A DNA stretch of 64,000 bases from Epiperipatus broadwayi. Taxonomy: Eukaryota > Onychophora > Udeonychophora > Euonychophora > Peripatidae. Each line of letters starts with the position of its first letter. The stretch's first letter is position 1. This document shows positions 42,050 through 53,044 of this stretch, piece by piece. The notes beneath the pieces were generated by a model. The model saw only the letters and a list, made by a program, of their open reading frames with translations. It was not told where the DNA came from and made no database searches. The position numbers and the translations under genes are program-made. The stretch lies in the NCBI GenBank assembly GCA_028023455.1, contig JAQFVV010012400.1:9910248-9974247 (forward strand), given 5' to 3'.

Positions 42050-44280
42050 TTGACATATGAAAAAAAAAGAGTGAGTATGTGTATTTATTGTCAGCTTTGG
42101 CAAGAATTAGTCTTTCATTTTATTTCATATGTATATATTTAATGCTATGTTTATGATTTTTTGCTTTTAGTGCAATAATAATTCTAAAACTTCTTATTGC
42201 CTCTCATTTGCTTTCCAACTTTTAAATCTAAAATACTACTTCAGGTTGGAATATTTTTGAAAGTCTGCAGTTAATACTTACTTATGCATGCTTATATCAA
42301 ATTTTACATCCATGATTGGTGATTCACATGTTGACAAGTTTTCATTTACCTGAAAATCTTCAAGTAATATCAGGATTTTGTCAGTTGGTATATCCACAGT
42401 CAACTCATATATAGTGAAACAACAGTGTATACTATATCAATATATATTACTTTAATTATACACAATTTAAAATATATATATATAAACAAAAATGTAAGTA
42501 AATAAAAAATAAAAAGATTTAAATTCATAAATGTTTTAATATATCAGCAGTTATTTTTCCATCTTGGAATGCCTTATACAGTCATTTTTATTAAGAACTT
42601 TTCATCACCTTACATTGAAAACAGAAAAACAATTAGAAGAGCCACAGTCTTCTAATAAAGAGATTGATATTTTGTTTCCATCAGGAAGGGGAAAGTTATT
42701 AATGAAAAGGGATATCATCTGGAGTCTATTTAATTGCAATGAAAGTCTTAACGTTTTACTATTCATTTTATTTAAAACAATAAAAATATAGTGCAGTAGG
42801 TTTATTATTATTTTTATTTTTTTGAAAGGTGAACACACATACACACTAAATACATATGCACATGTGCTCTCTCAGTTTATTATTAATAAGTTCATTGCTG
42901 TAATTTTTTAATTTTGTTTTTGCTATAATATTAATTTATATATGCATATTATGTTATATATGCGAAGTTGAAAAATGCTGCGCATGTGCATTTCAATAAA
43001 CAGCAAATGTTCTGTTGTAAGTAAAGCTTTATCAGCAAAATATAAACTATTATATGTGATGTATGATGTATACAATAGAGGTTTGAACTTCACTATAGTT
43101 ATTAGTATTGCCAGATTTATTGTTAGCTGGAATAAAATAAGGAAGGCTTTTTTTATAAAAAGTATTTATCTGAAGTGAGATATTGTTAGGATCTTTATGC
43201 TGTAATTTCATACATGAAAAAAGTTTTTGATATAAGTTTAAAAATGAGTATTAAGTTCTATATAGTTGTTTGTTTGTTTTTTTGTTTTTTTAAAAAGCTA
43301 CTTGTAAGAACCATAATAGAAAGTAGTAATCATGGCTATTATCTGATTGAAGTTTACTTCAGTGGTTAGCATTACATATAATTTATCTGTAGAATGTTTA
43401 TGTTGAATTCTGTTAAAAAAAATTTTTTTTTTAAGTAGAAAGGTTCATGATTGGGAGGTTATATGACATTCAATTCCAGAAGTTGGTTGAGTTGTGATCT
43501 ATGAATCTTTATTATCACTCTACCACTGCATTAAATCATGCTGAACAAAGTTTTATCATTTGATTAAACACTAGTGTTGAAATATATTGAAATATTAAAT
43601 ATACAGGTATATTGCAGAATTAAATTCAAAATTATAAATTCACTTCAGAATATAGCTGCTAAAAACGATTTATAATTCTTTATTACAGATTGACTCTTAA
43701 TATCAAAACTGAATTACTAATAATATGTATACATTCAAGTTTATATTGTATTATTGAAGTATTTAAATAATTTATTCATCATATGATGATGTGCAAGAAA
43801 GTGCTGTATAGTTTAATATACCTACCTGTCATGCTCAAGAACTGAAGTTTTAAATTCAAATCCAATGAACTTCAATATTTTTTCCCAAGACTTGATGTGG
43901 CTTAAATTTTTTCTCAACCCAGCTACCATCCAATATTGATTGATAAATATGTAATATTAGCTAGATAATAAAGTTTTCAAGTTAGAAATGGGCAGGTAAA
44001 AATTGAAATAGTAGGATCGTAAGAGTTGTTTTAACCACTAGTACTGTTTATCTTTATCTTTACCCATTTCTAGTGCATTTGTGTGATTTTAAGGATTAAA
44101 GTGGCAGGCTAAGTATCTTCATTTAGTTGATTCGGCAGAGTTTTTTTTTTTTTTTCTAGTCTTGGAATTGATCCAGAAACTTTTTTTTGCTCTCAAAAAG
44201 TGTCACTTTCATTATTGGCTGAATAATGCAGGGCATTTAAATAACTAGAAATTTTTGGTGTGAATAAATATTTCATTAAA
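42050..44280. other. AT-rich DNA, no gene seen
   Basis: A dispersed-repeat hint: GTTGAAAAATGCTG ... TTTATCAGCAAAAT (42,967-43,045) resembles GTTGAAAAGTGCTG ... TTTATCAACAAAAT at 24-81. A B-box-like TTCAAATCC near 43,855 may be another old SINE. Nothing firmer is visible. Confidence 0.45.
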
Positions 44281-45200
44281 ATACCTGCATGCGGCGTTCA
44301 CAAATGATAACTGAAGTTATCGAATGCGCTTTTGATGAATGTGTGCGTGTGTGTACATGCATACGACAAGTTGTGACAGGCAATTACAAAAAAAAATTAA
44401 AGGTCTTCTCAGAGCGCAATGGAATTTAGTCTTTATTTTGCACCGCTAGTTCTGATTAATTACAAATGAATTTTCTTCAACTTCTACAGCCATTTCACAT
44501 CTATATGATATTTATCAATTATTAATTTCAATTTTTCGCTCTTCTTAATCCATTCTAAAGTTTTCAGGCAACATTTATCATAGATGTGCATATGTATTTA
44601 AAATATCATTTTTATTTTTATTATTAAAAAAGCACATTATTCAAGAAATTGTTAATTCATCTGTGGAAGAGAAAGAAGGTTAAAAAAAAAAAAAAGTTAA
44701 AAGTTTTTACGATTGTATGTTTTTAAAAATAAATAAATAAAAACAGTCTGTAGAAGTTATTTTCTTGTTCCAGCTAGGACCTATTGTGTCGGAGACCTGT
44801 CATTCTTCAAAAGAATGAATCAGCTCTAAATTTAAGATAAATGGTCTTGTGCATCCGCCATTTTTGTTTAGATTAGTCTTCTCCAAGACGGCTCTTCTCT
44901 GGAGCTTTTAATCTAGTGGAATCTCATGACATTCTCTACTCATTTTCATAATTTTGCCATTTAGCTTGTGTTTGCTAGAATGCTCGATGGCGTGTAATAT
45001 GTGCTGCGTAAATGAATGCCTTGTGCTTTTGCAGGACAGAGAAAAAATGCTTAAGTAAGTTGACCCAGGAGGAGGGAGGGTGCACAAACTCAAAAGAGAA
45101 AATGAAAATCTCATCATCAGAGGGTAAAATATATTTGAAAAGCAGATTTGAAGGTGACAATTGGGAGACGATCTGAGAAGTTGAAGTCTATTCTAAAATA
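44280..45200. other. GC- and CpG-elevated patch, possible regulatory or transcribed region
   Basis: Compared with its surroundings this stretch has fewer homopolymers and more CpG (for example near 44,290-44,370 and 44,760-45,020). It contains a polypyrimidine-CAG acceptor-like TGTGCTTTTGCAG (about 45,022-45,034) followed by a GTAAGT donor-like site, and a 54-codon plus-strand frame (45,012-45,176) without motifs. It could be a conserved regulatory element, an untranslated exon or a decayed repeat; the sequence alone does not decide. Confidence 0.35.
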
Positions 45201-45352
45201 TCTTTTTTTCTGACTAGCATCAGACTACTGCATTTTATAAAACCCTTATCTGGTCGGATGCTGCAAGGAAAAATGATATGAACTGTGAAATCTGTCAAAA
45301 TACTGATTAAAATGTTCATCTATATGTTTTTACGTTTTATATTTATCTCTTT

Positions 45353-45645
45353 TATATAAAACATCAAACATCTTTTACAAGATATTTTTATAAATATGAA
45401 CTGCTGGCATATTTAAACACTTTTAACTAAAGATTATTCACGTGAATATATATAAAACATTAAACGTCTTTCTGCAATTGAAACTTGAACAACTAACACT
45501 TTTAAATTCTTTTTGAACTAAAGATTACTAACATAAATATATATAAAACATCAATCATCTTTCTTCAATAAGCCTGAACAATTAACGCATTTAAGATCTC
45601 TTCGCTGAAGATTACTGATTAATATATACAACTATAAGAATTCTT
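45353..45645 (+). repeat. Degenerate minisatellite, 91-96-bp period
   Basis: Units start with TATATAAAACAT at 45,353, 45,449 and 45,540, followed by AAACNTCTTT, a TTTAANCNCTTTTAA-like segment and CTAAAGATTA. A fourth partial unit degrades by about 45,645. Confidence 0.7.
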
Positions 45646-45649
45646 TTCG

Positions 45650-47760
45650 GATAAAGATAATTTGTCAAATTGATGAACTAAGATTACAGTCTTATGTTTT
45701 TCAACTTTGATTGCCATAACTGCCATTACACACAGTACTAAAATGTTAATAAAATAAGAACATATTATGGGATCTGGAAAGTATATCGTTAAGATTAAAT
45801 CATGCTCATTGGCCCTTGAATTGAAAGAGAGAGAAAATCACTCCAGCATACCTTTTTTAAAATGATGGCTATATATCCAGAAAGCATTCTAGGAGACTGA
45901 TTATATACTTTACTTAGTTTGATTGTACTTTGATTGACTGAAGGGACTGTTGGGGGAAAGTAGTATAATTTAAGATATTAAAATAATGGTCAGGGCGTTA
46001 AGTCCTCTTGATCTTGCTATTATGTGAACTAAAATAGCATTAGTAGTTAATTTTTTTGATATGTGTTTTAAGAAAATGTTTATTTCATTGTTAACAGCAT
46101 GTTCTTCTTGATATCTGAGCAGTTGATTCAATATTGAGAATGGATATTTGTGAGCAAAAGATATCTGGCTTGATTTTCCAACTGAGGAAAAAAAAATTGA
46201 TCTTGTTCTTTGTCATTTTGGGGGCTCATTTGTCTTTGCATGCAATTAATCTTATGATGGCCATTTTGCATAAGATACATTTTTACTACAGTGATTTTTA
46301 ATTATCTTGAATCACAACTCATAATTATTTATTTCTGCAGCCCCCCTTCCTTATGAATGTTTAATTAGAATACATATAATAATGAGGTTATGCCTATTAA
46401 AAAAAATCAATGCAATTTAATATTTGAAAAATATATATAATATAAAAATATTAATATTTTATGGATGTTTAATGCATATTATTTACAGAAATAAAGCAAA
46501 AAGATGATAATATGGTAAGTTGACTCAACATTTGTCTATAGAAAGGAGAAAAAATTCTGAATAAGATAACAAAGAAACGTTTAACGTATTTACAATTAAG
46601 TGTTATGCTTGCATATATACCTTTGAATGCTGAGTAATGAAATTAATTGAAAGCTGCATAATTAAATTATGAAAAGTCAGAATACATTGTTTCTCAGAGA
46701 TTAAACATGTCTGCTACATCATATATATATATCTTAAGTTCTCTATCTAAAGACATGCCACATTAACTAAAAGATAGATTAAAAATAACTGATAAAATAT
46801 ACACATAAAAAGTGTAAAGTTCTTTGTTCAGAGACATGGCAATTAAATTGTGGAACAGAGTGCTATAAACTAGTGATCACTGATTACCTTTATTTTACTC
46901 CCTTCACCTTATTTACTTTAGCATTTTTTTTTCCCCCCAACTAGATCACAAATTTTAATGAGGCTCACATCATTAAGATATACCCAAGCTAGTTAATAAT
47001 ACATCTTATTTTTATTTATGTGATAAGATTTAGCATTTCTATTTCAAAATTTGTTATTGATTTCTATCTCTGTGAAATTTAGCACAGCGATAGAATGAAA
47101 GGTTCTGAATAGATTTTCAATGGAGTTAAATAAAAAAAATCACATTGACAACCTGAATAGAACTGTTGTGCACAGCCAGTTATTTGTATGCTTGAATGTT
47201 ATATAAATTGAGCAACAATCTACATGATTATGATTTACTTTATTAGACATTCTCTAAATAATTAGAATATTTCATTTAATAGCTTTCCATTTTGGACTGA
47301 AAAGAGTGACTTTTAAAGTCTGCTGCTATTGGGCAGCATTATAATTAGTGGGCAAAGACTATCAATGGGTTTTATTGGAAAAAGAAAACCAATAGTTCAA
47401 ACTAACAAACAATTTATTAAAAATAGTAATAGTAAATATACTTCAATGTTCTAAAATCTTTCCAAACTTTTGAGTGAGACCTATATTGGCATTAATGCTT
47501 GAGTCTGTTTAGTGATAATACAATATACTCCTAATCAATAAAATGATATTCATATGAACAATAGAATGGAAGCATATTAAAAACTATAAATAAGAAACAG
47601 ATGTAGTTATCATTCAGTAAAATATGGTGTATTTAAAGTAGAACCTAAACCATTAGCTTCAAAAACAATGCATACATTACAGTTCTAAACATTCTACACT
47701 TATTATTTGAAAAATGTGTTTACATATAAACTGTAGCATATATATTATTTTAATATCATC
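45650..47760. other. AT-rich DNA upstream of the RTE element
   Basis: No frame with motifs, no RNA gene and no repeat boundary were recognised. Confidence 0.5.
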
Positions 47761-47764
47761 ATGG

Positions 47765-48054
47765 CTGCAGAAAGGAGTTTGCTATTAACTGAAAGGAGAC
47801 CCTTTGATTCCTCTTGGAGGCCTTAAAGGAACCGAGCAGGGCAAATTCCTAATGTCCACTCCATACGTTCTTGTCGTTGCAGCTGTTATTACTATATGTT
47901 TATTCATATAGCATACGAACATGGATGGGCTGCTCACCAACACGCATTAGCCAGCATGGTGAGTTTATTGGCTTTTTACCTCTGAGTTTAAGATCAAGAA
48001 ACACCATGGTCTTTCTTCTCAGTGCCTGATAAGGCAGAATGAATGTTTGTGTAA
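47765..48054 (+). promoter_or_regulatory. 5' untranslated region of the RTE element
   Basis: This GC-richer lead sequence (GGAACCGAGCAGGGCAAATT near 47,829, TTCTTGTCGTTGCAGCTG near 47,870) contrasts with the AT-rich flank. RTE elements use internal promoters in this region; no specific promoter motif was identified. Confidence 0.5.
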
Positions 48055-50559
48055 ATGATAAAGATTTTTCCCAATTATACAATTATGACAGACAAAAATA
48101 AAGCATGGCCCTTAATCCCAGGAGGCTGTAAAGTCACCAATCAAGGCAGCGGTTGGTGGCCGAAGGCGGAGGGTGCTAAGAATATCCTGGAGGCGGACCC
48201 AGGCTGCCATTTGATGACGACTTTTTATTTAGGTACTTACAACTGCAGATCACTTTCAAGTGAAGGAAGATTGCAAGAATTAGAAGAAGAACTCTCTTAT
48301 ATTAAATGGGATATTATTGGACTTTGTGAAGTTAGAAGAAAAGGTGAAGAGACAATTGATTTAAAAAGTGGACATATGCTCTATTATAAAGGCACAAATA
48401 TTGGAAATACAAGTGGAGTAGGATTCATTATAAATAAAAAGTGGAAGAACAATATTGTGGAGATTGATGGTGTATCAGACAGAGTGGCAAGATTAGTTAT
48501 ACAACTTAATAGCAGATATCAAATGCAGATAATTAAGGTTTATGCCCCAACAAGTTCTCACAGTGATGAAGTAGTAGAAGATTTTTATATGGATGTACAA
48601 AAGGCTTTTGATCAGAGTAAACAACATTTTAAAATTGTTATGGGAGATTTTAATGCTAGAATTGGTAAACAAATGAAAGATGAAAGTGTTGTAGGTAATT
48701 TTGGTTATGGTAATAGAAATGAGAGAGGACATAGACTTGTGGAGTTTGCAGAGAAGGAAAAACTTTATATTATGAATTCTTTTTTTGAGAAAAATGTTAG
48801 AAGGAAATGGACATGGAAGCATCCAAATGAAGGTACAGCAGAATTGGATTATATTTTGACTAACAGGAAATACATATTTCAAGATTGTAATGTTCTTAAT
48901 AAATTTAACACAGGAAGTGATCATCGATTAGTAAGGGGTAAGATACATGTTAATGTAAAACTAGAGAGACAAAAATTATTAAGAAAAACTATATTTACAG
49001 TTGATATTCCTAATCTTCAGAAACATTCTAATGAATTTAAATTAGAACTTACAAATCGGTTTCAAGTATTAGTAGATTTTGAACATGATTCAGATTTGAA
49101 TGAAATTAATATGAAAATAACTGATACACTTTTAAAAACTGCAACAAAGATAGCTGGTAGAAAAAAGCAGCAATTGACTAATAAAATTTCTACTGAGACT
49201 AGAGAACTTATGAAGAAAAGAAGGAATATGAAGATATGCAAGAATGATGCATTAAAAAGAATTGAATATCTTGAATTTTGTAAAATGGTGCGGAAAAGAG
49301 TTGAAAATGATATAAGAAAGTATAACTGTGAACTAGCAAGAAAAGCTGTAGAAGAAAATAAAAGTCTTAAGAATGTAAAACAACATTTTGGTATTGGTAG
49401 GAAATTTATATCTGCAATAAGGAAAAAAGATGGAATTATTACTAAAAAGAGGGATGACATTATGAAATTGGTAGAAGATTTTTCTCAAGAATTATATAGT
49501 AATAAAGAACAAGTACCTCCTATATCTATTACATCTTCCGAATTGCCCAGAATTTTAAATGAAGAAGTGAGAAATGCAATTAAATGTATGAAAAAAGGAA
49601 AGGCTCCAGGTAATGATGGAATTATAATTGATATATTAAAAGAAGCAGGTGAAGAAACAGAAAAAATATTAGCAAAGTTATATACCAAATGTCTAAATGA
49701 TAAAGATGTACCGGATGATTGGAAGAATGCAGTAATAATATTAATATTTAAAAAAGGTGATAAAGAAGATATTAGAAATTACAGACCTATCAGCCTTTTA
49801 TCAGTTTTATATAAAATTTTTACCAAGTTAATTACAACTCGTCTACAGAGAACCTTGGATTTTCACCAACCAAGAGAACAAGCTGGATTTAAAAGTGGTT
49901 TTAGTACAGTAGATCATATTCAAGTATTGAGAGAAGTTATAGAAAGGACAAATGAATATGAGTTGTCATTATGTTTTGGATTTGTAGATTATGAAAAGGC
50001 ATTTGATTCTATAAACATTTCTTCAGTGATTAAAGCATTGGATCATCAAGGTATAGATCCAGGATATTGTCATATTTTAAAGAATATTTATAAAAATGCA
50101 ACAGCAACAATTAGATTACATAATGATACTGGGAAAGTCAACATTGAGAAAGGTGTAAGACAAGGTGACTCCATATCTCCAAAACTTTTTACAGCAGTGC
50201 TGCAAGAAGTATTTTGTGGATTAAAATGGGAAACTAAAGGAGTGAAAGTAAATGGAGATTATTTAAGTCATTTAGATTTCGCAGATGATGTAGTTGTTTT
50301 TGTAAATAATGCTTCCGAGCTGCAGGAAATGTTGCAGGAGTTATCAGATGAAAGTAGGAAAGTAGGACTAAAGATAAATGTTAAAAAGACTAAAGTAATG
50401 TTTAATCAATTTGCTCAAAATATGAAAATAAAGATTGATTATGATGAATTAGAAGAAGTTAAGAGTTACAAATACCTTGGTCAGATTATTAATATAGATG
50501 GAAACATAATAGAGGAAATTAATCATAGAATTAAACTTGGTTGGAGTGCTTTTTGGTAG
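48055..50559 (+). CDS. RTE endonuclease-reverse transcriptase, frameshifted at the 3' end
   Basis: The 834-residue frame encodes the protein that nicks target DNA and copies the element RNA at the nick. The APE-type endonuclease spans about residues 60-300, with Y-N-C-R-S-L, a G-L-C-E-V-R motif (catalytic E), Y-A-P-T, G-D-F-N-A-R at 197-202, and S-D-H-R-L at 288-292 (catalytic D289/H290). The RT spans about 550-800: N-Y-R-P-I-S-L-L, A-G-F-K-S-G-F, V-D-Y-E-K-A-F-D-S (D651 in motif A), G-V-R-Q-G-D-S-I-S-P-K-L-F, and F-A-D-D (D744/D745, motif C). All catalytic residues are present. The frame ends early because of an extra T in a T5 run at 50,550-50,554. Met1 or Met11 (48,085) could be the start. 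Confidence 0.88.
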   Translation: MIKIFPNYTIMTDKNKAWPLIPGGCKVTNQGSGWWPKAEGAKNILEADPGCHLMTTFYLGTYNCRSLSSEGRLQELEEELSYIKWDIIGLCEVRRKGEETIDLKSGHMLYYKGTNIGNTSGVGFIINKKWKNNIVEIDGVSDRVARLVIQLNSRYQMQIIKVYAPTSSHSDEVVEDFYMDVQKAFDQSKQHFKIVMGDFNARIGKQMKDESVVGNFGYGNRNERGHRLVEFAEKEKLYIMNSFFEKNVRRKWTWKHPNEGTAELDYILTNRKYIFQDCNVLNKFNTGSDHRLVRGKIHVNVKLERQKLLRKTIFTVDIPNLQKHSNEFKLELTNRFQVLVDFEHDSDLNEINMKITDTLLKTATKIAGRKKQQLTNKISTETRELMKKRRNMKICKNDALKRIEYLEFCKMVRKRVENDIRKYNCELARKAVEENKSLKNVKQHFGIGRKFISAIRKKDGIITKKRDDIMKLVEDFSQELYSNKEQVPPISITSSELPRILNEEVRNAIKCMKKGKAPGNDGIIIDILKEAGEETEKILAKLYTKCLNDKDVPDDWKNAVIILIFKKGDKEDIRNYRPISLLSVLYKIFTKLITTRLQRTLDFHQPREQAGFKSGFSTVDHIQVLREVIERTNEYELSLCFGFVDYEKAFDSINISSVIKALDHQGIDPGYCHILKNIYKNATATIRLHNDTGKVNIEKGVRQGDSISPKLFTAVLQEVFCGLKWETKGVKVNGDYLSHLDFADDVVVFVNNASELQEMLQELSDESRKVGLKINVKKTKVMFNQFAQNMKIKIDYDELEEVKSYKYLGQIINIDGNIIEEINHRIKLGWSAFW

Positions 50560-51043
50560 AAATAACTTGATATTAAAAGGAAATATGCCTATGTGTTTGA
50601 AAAGAAAGGTTTTTAACAAATGTGTTTTACCAATTCTTACTTATGGATCTGAGACTTGGACACTTAATAGAAGATCAATACAGAGACTTCAGACCACTCA
50701 AAGAAGTATGGAGAGATGTATGTTGGGAGTAACAAGAAGAGATTGAAAACGCAATGTATGGGTAAGAGAACAAACAGGTTTTACTGACCTCATTGAAAAA
50801 ATTAAAAGATTGAAGTGGAGTTGGGCTGGACATATTGCTAGAAGAGATGATAATAGATGGACAATTGAAATTTTAAACTGGATTCCAAGAGATTGTAAAA
50901 GACCCAGAAGGAGACCACATGTAAGATGGATGGATGAAATAAGAAAATGTGTAGGGGTGATGTGGAGAAGAGAAGCTAAAGATCGGAGAAGATGGATTAA
51001 ACTTGGAGAGACCTTCATCCTGCAGTGGATTGATAATGGTTGA
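50537..51043 (+). pseudogene. RTE C-terminal region, separated by a frameshift and one stop
   Basis: After the frameshift, the +1 frame continues the protein: G-R-N-N, then V-F-N-K-C-V-L-P-I-L-T-Y-G-S-E-T-W-T-L and a Q-R-S-M-E-R-C-M-L-G-V motif, the standard post-RT region of RTE proteins. A TGA at 50,744-50,746 sits where a tryptophan is expected (R-R-D-W). The frame then goes on through K-W-S-W-A-G-H-I-A-R and R-P-R-R-R-P-x-x-R-W to the natural stop at 51,041-51,043. The two lesions leave no complete ORF, although the enzyme core is intact. Confidence 0.85.
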
Positions 51044-51097
51044 TAATGATGATGAATATCATCATAATTACGTATGTTTAAAAAATTGAAATTCATT

Positions 51098-51465
51098 ATT
51101 GCAAAGCAGAAGTAACTACTTCCCTCAGTTATGTAGCATCAAAAACCAATGAAAAAATAGAATGATACCATTCTATCTTTGGGCTCTGTTGTTGTATATG
51201 CTTAGTTTTTGATTTGTTTTTTTTTTTTTAAATTATATGGTGAATTTTGTCTTGTTTTAATTTATATACCGACTAAATGTTCTGCAATCATGTTAATATA
51301 TTTAAAGGATGAATTGCAAAGTGGAAGTAACTACCTCCCATTGACTTATGTCAAAACCAATGAAAAGATAACAGAACCCAAAAATAGAGTGGTATTATTC
51401 TATCTTTTCATTGTTTTTTGATGCTATATATCTCAATTGGAGATAGCTACTTCAGCTTTGCAAAT
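51098..51465. mobile_element. MITE with about 95-bp terminal inverted repeats
   Basis: The left end (51,098-51,194), beginning ATTGCAAAGCAGAAGTAACT, recurs inverted at 51,368-51,465, ending GCTTTGCAAAT, and shares CCAATGAAAAAATAGAAT and GATACCATTCTATC with it. A third partial copy of the end in direct orientation starts at 51,313. The element lies 38 bp after the RTE tail. No transposase is present and the target duplication is unclear. Confidence 0.75.
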
Positions 51466-51908
51466 ACAGTTATTTAGAAGTTATGATTATTGTAAAAAAT
51501 AATTTATTTAATTGTTTTAATCTTATCAATAAAATAAAAGTTGTCATTTATTTAGTTTGGATAAATTTTATACTTTAATTAACCACTGATTTTTGAGTTA
51601 AATTGGGCAAAAATTAAAAAAATAATAATTTTGTTTTAAAGAATGAAAAGCAAAATGAGAACAGATTGGAATTAAAGTTATTAGTTTTTAATGTAAAAAA
51701 ATAAAAAAAACAGTTACTATATCTCTGAATTGTAAGAATTATAATAGATAGAAAGACAATATGAATATAATTCATTTTTTTAAATAAAATATTTAAAACA
51801 TTTTGAATATATATATATATTTATTTTAAGTATAAGTACCTTTATTAACAAAAAACAATAATTATATATATTTAAAAAAAAACAATTATTTATATATAAA
51901 TGTGATAT

Positions 51909-52166
51909 GTTGGACTATTTCTATCATTTATTATTAAATGTTGAATGTCTAGAAAATTTTAAACTATATTTAAACTTTTCAAATGCAAACAACTATTAGT
52001 AATAACACACAAATAGACAATATAGTTTAGTAGTATAATCAATTAACCTATGTTGTCTATTTGCGTGTTATTACTAACAGTTGTTTATATTTGAAAAGTT
52101 TAAATTAAGTTTAAAATTTTTTTAGACATTCAACAGTTAATGGTAGATGCTGGGAATAGACTAATT
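51909..52166. repeat. Palindrome with about 117-bp arms (foldback family)
   Basis: The left arm (51,909-52,025) starts GTTGGACTATTTCTATCATT and the right arm (52,049-52,166) is its inverted copy. The loop is about 23 bp. The arms match those at 30,421/31,010 and 39,968, and the sequence beyond the right arm (CCATCATCACTAACCTTCAGG) also follows the arm at 31,112. Confidence 0.85.
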
Positions 52167-52520
52167 TATTATCATATCTAATATACCATCATCACTAACC
52201 TTCAGGCAAAAATTTACATATAAGTTTTAGATTGTAGATCTTCATTATAAATAAGTTAACATTTGGAAATACTACAAAACCATATGCCAAAAAAGGCTTT
52301 TTATGTGTAATTATTATTAATATACATGTATTTATATAGATCTGTTGTATTAGATTTTTGTTACTTATTATAATTTATATGAAAGAACAACATAAAGGAT
52401 TTCATTAATTTCTATTTTTGATGATGTTTATTTATTTATTTTATATAAATTTCTTCTTTAATTAAATAATATTTTAATTTTTTGTTTATTATTTCGATAA
52501 TTCACATGGAGAAAGTCTAA

Positions 52521-52610
52521 AGCAGAAGTGGGGAACTCCAGCCCATGAAAGCTTTCAATACTGCCCCCTGGATATTTTCAAAAATGAATATAAAATGGCC
52601 TTGTATAAAG
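52521..52610 (+). repeat. Possible hAT-type terminal fragment
   Basis: CAGAAGTGGGGAACTCCAGC, followed by CTGCCCCCTGGA and an AAATGAATATAAAATGGCC-like stretch, resembles the ends of metazoan hAT elements (CAG-x-GGTGGGGAAC, GGCCC). It is isolated from any transposase. Confidence 0.35.
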
Positions 52611-52699
52611 CTTCTATTTAAGCACATACATAGGTTAAATATTAAATTAAGAGTTAAGTAAAATAAAATATTTATTTTTTCAATTACATTCAATTTTTA

Positions 52700-53040
52700 T
52701 AATAGTTTTAGTTCATTCTATCAAAGGTGTGTTATTCCAACAAATTATCTATCTAGTGGGGCTTATCTGACTCTAGATTTAATCCTACATTGTTGGGGGC
52801 ATTTTTAGTGTCATTTCTTATTCCTCTTTTTAAATTTATGCAAAAGGAGCATAAAACTTTTGATCTTAAAAGTTTAAATGCTGCACATTCTTCAAACAAG
52901 TGGAAAATGACCTCTTCTTTTATCTTACAAAAAAATCATGAATGATTCAAATTCATATTTAGTGAGCTATTTAAATAAAACTTTATTGGTAGGAAGCCAT
53001 TTAATAATTTGAAACTGAATTTGATGTACGATTGTTGAGC
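52700..53040 (-). pseudogene. C-terminal remnant of an L1/Tx1-like LINE
   Basis: On the minus strand one frame reads F-K-L-L-N-G-F-L-P-I-K, then CKIKEEVIFHLFEEC (C-x8-H-x4-C) and a K-V-L-C-S-F segment. L1/Tx1-like proteins have this order (a K-x-x-x-G-x-L-P motif and then the zinc-binding C-x2-C-x8-H-x4-C). The second cysteine is a lysine here. One stop lies between the two motifs. Confidence 0.5.
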
Positions 53041-53044
53041 ATGT

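Larger units (their letters stand above)
47765..51060 (+). mobile_element. RTE-type non-LTR retrotransposon, nearly intact
   Basis: A roughly 3.3-kb element with a 5' untranslated region (about 47,765-48,054), one large ORF with endonuclease and RT, a C-terminal region, and a 3' end of short TGATAATGATGATG repeats directly after the last codons. This size, the single ORF without an esterase or gag-like part, and the microsatellite-like tail are typical of the RTE clade. The 5' limit is approximate. Older copies of the same family are at 18,688 and 32,920. Only two lesions interrupt the coding region, so the insertion is young. Confidence 0.85.

Noticed and set aside
43840-43990. A possible SINE around a TTCAAATCC motif
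   Set aside because: No A box, no acceptor pairing and no second copy that I could align, so it is not listed as a feature.
44908-45160. Two minus-strand frames of 69 and 61 codons in the GC-elevated patch
   Set aside because: They overlap each other in different frames and lack any motif.
48493-49688. Several minus-strand open frames of 67-143 codons
   Set aside because: They are antisense shadows of the RTE reading frame; they are rich in F, I, L and S and have no motifs.
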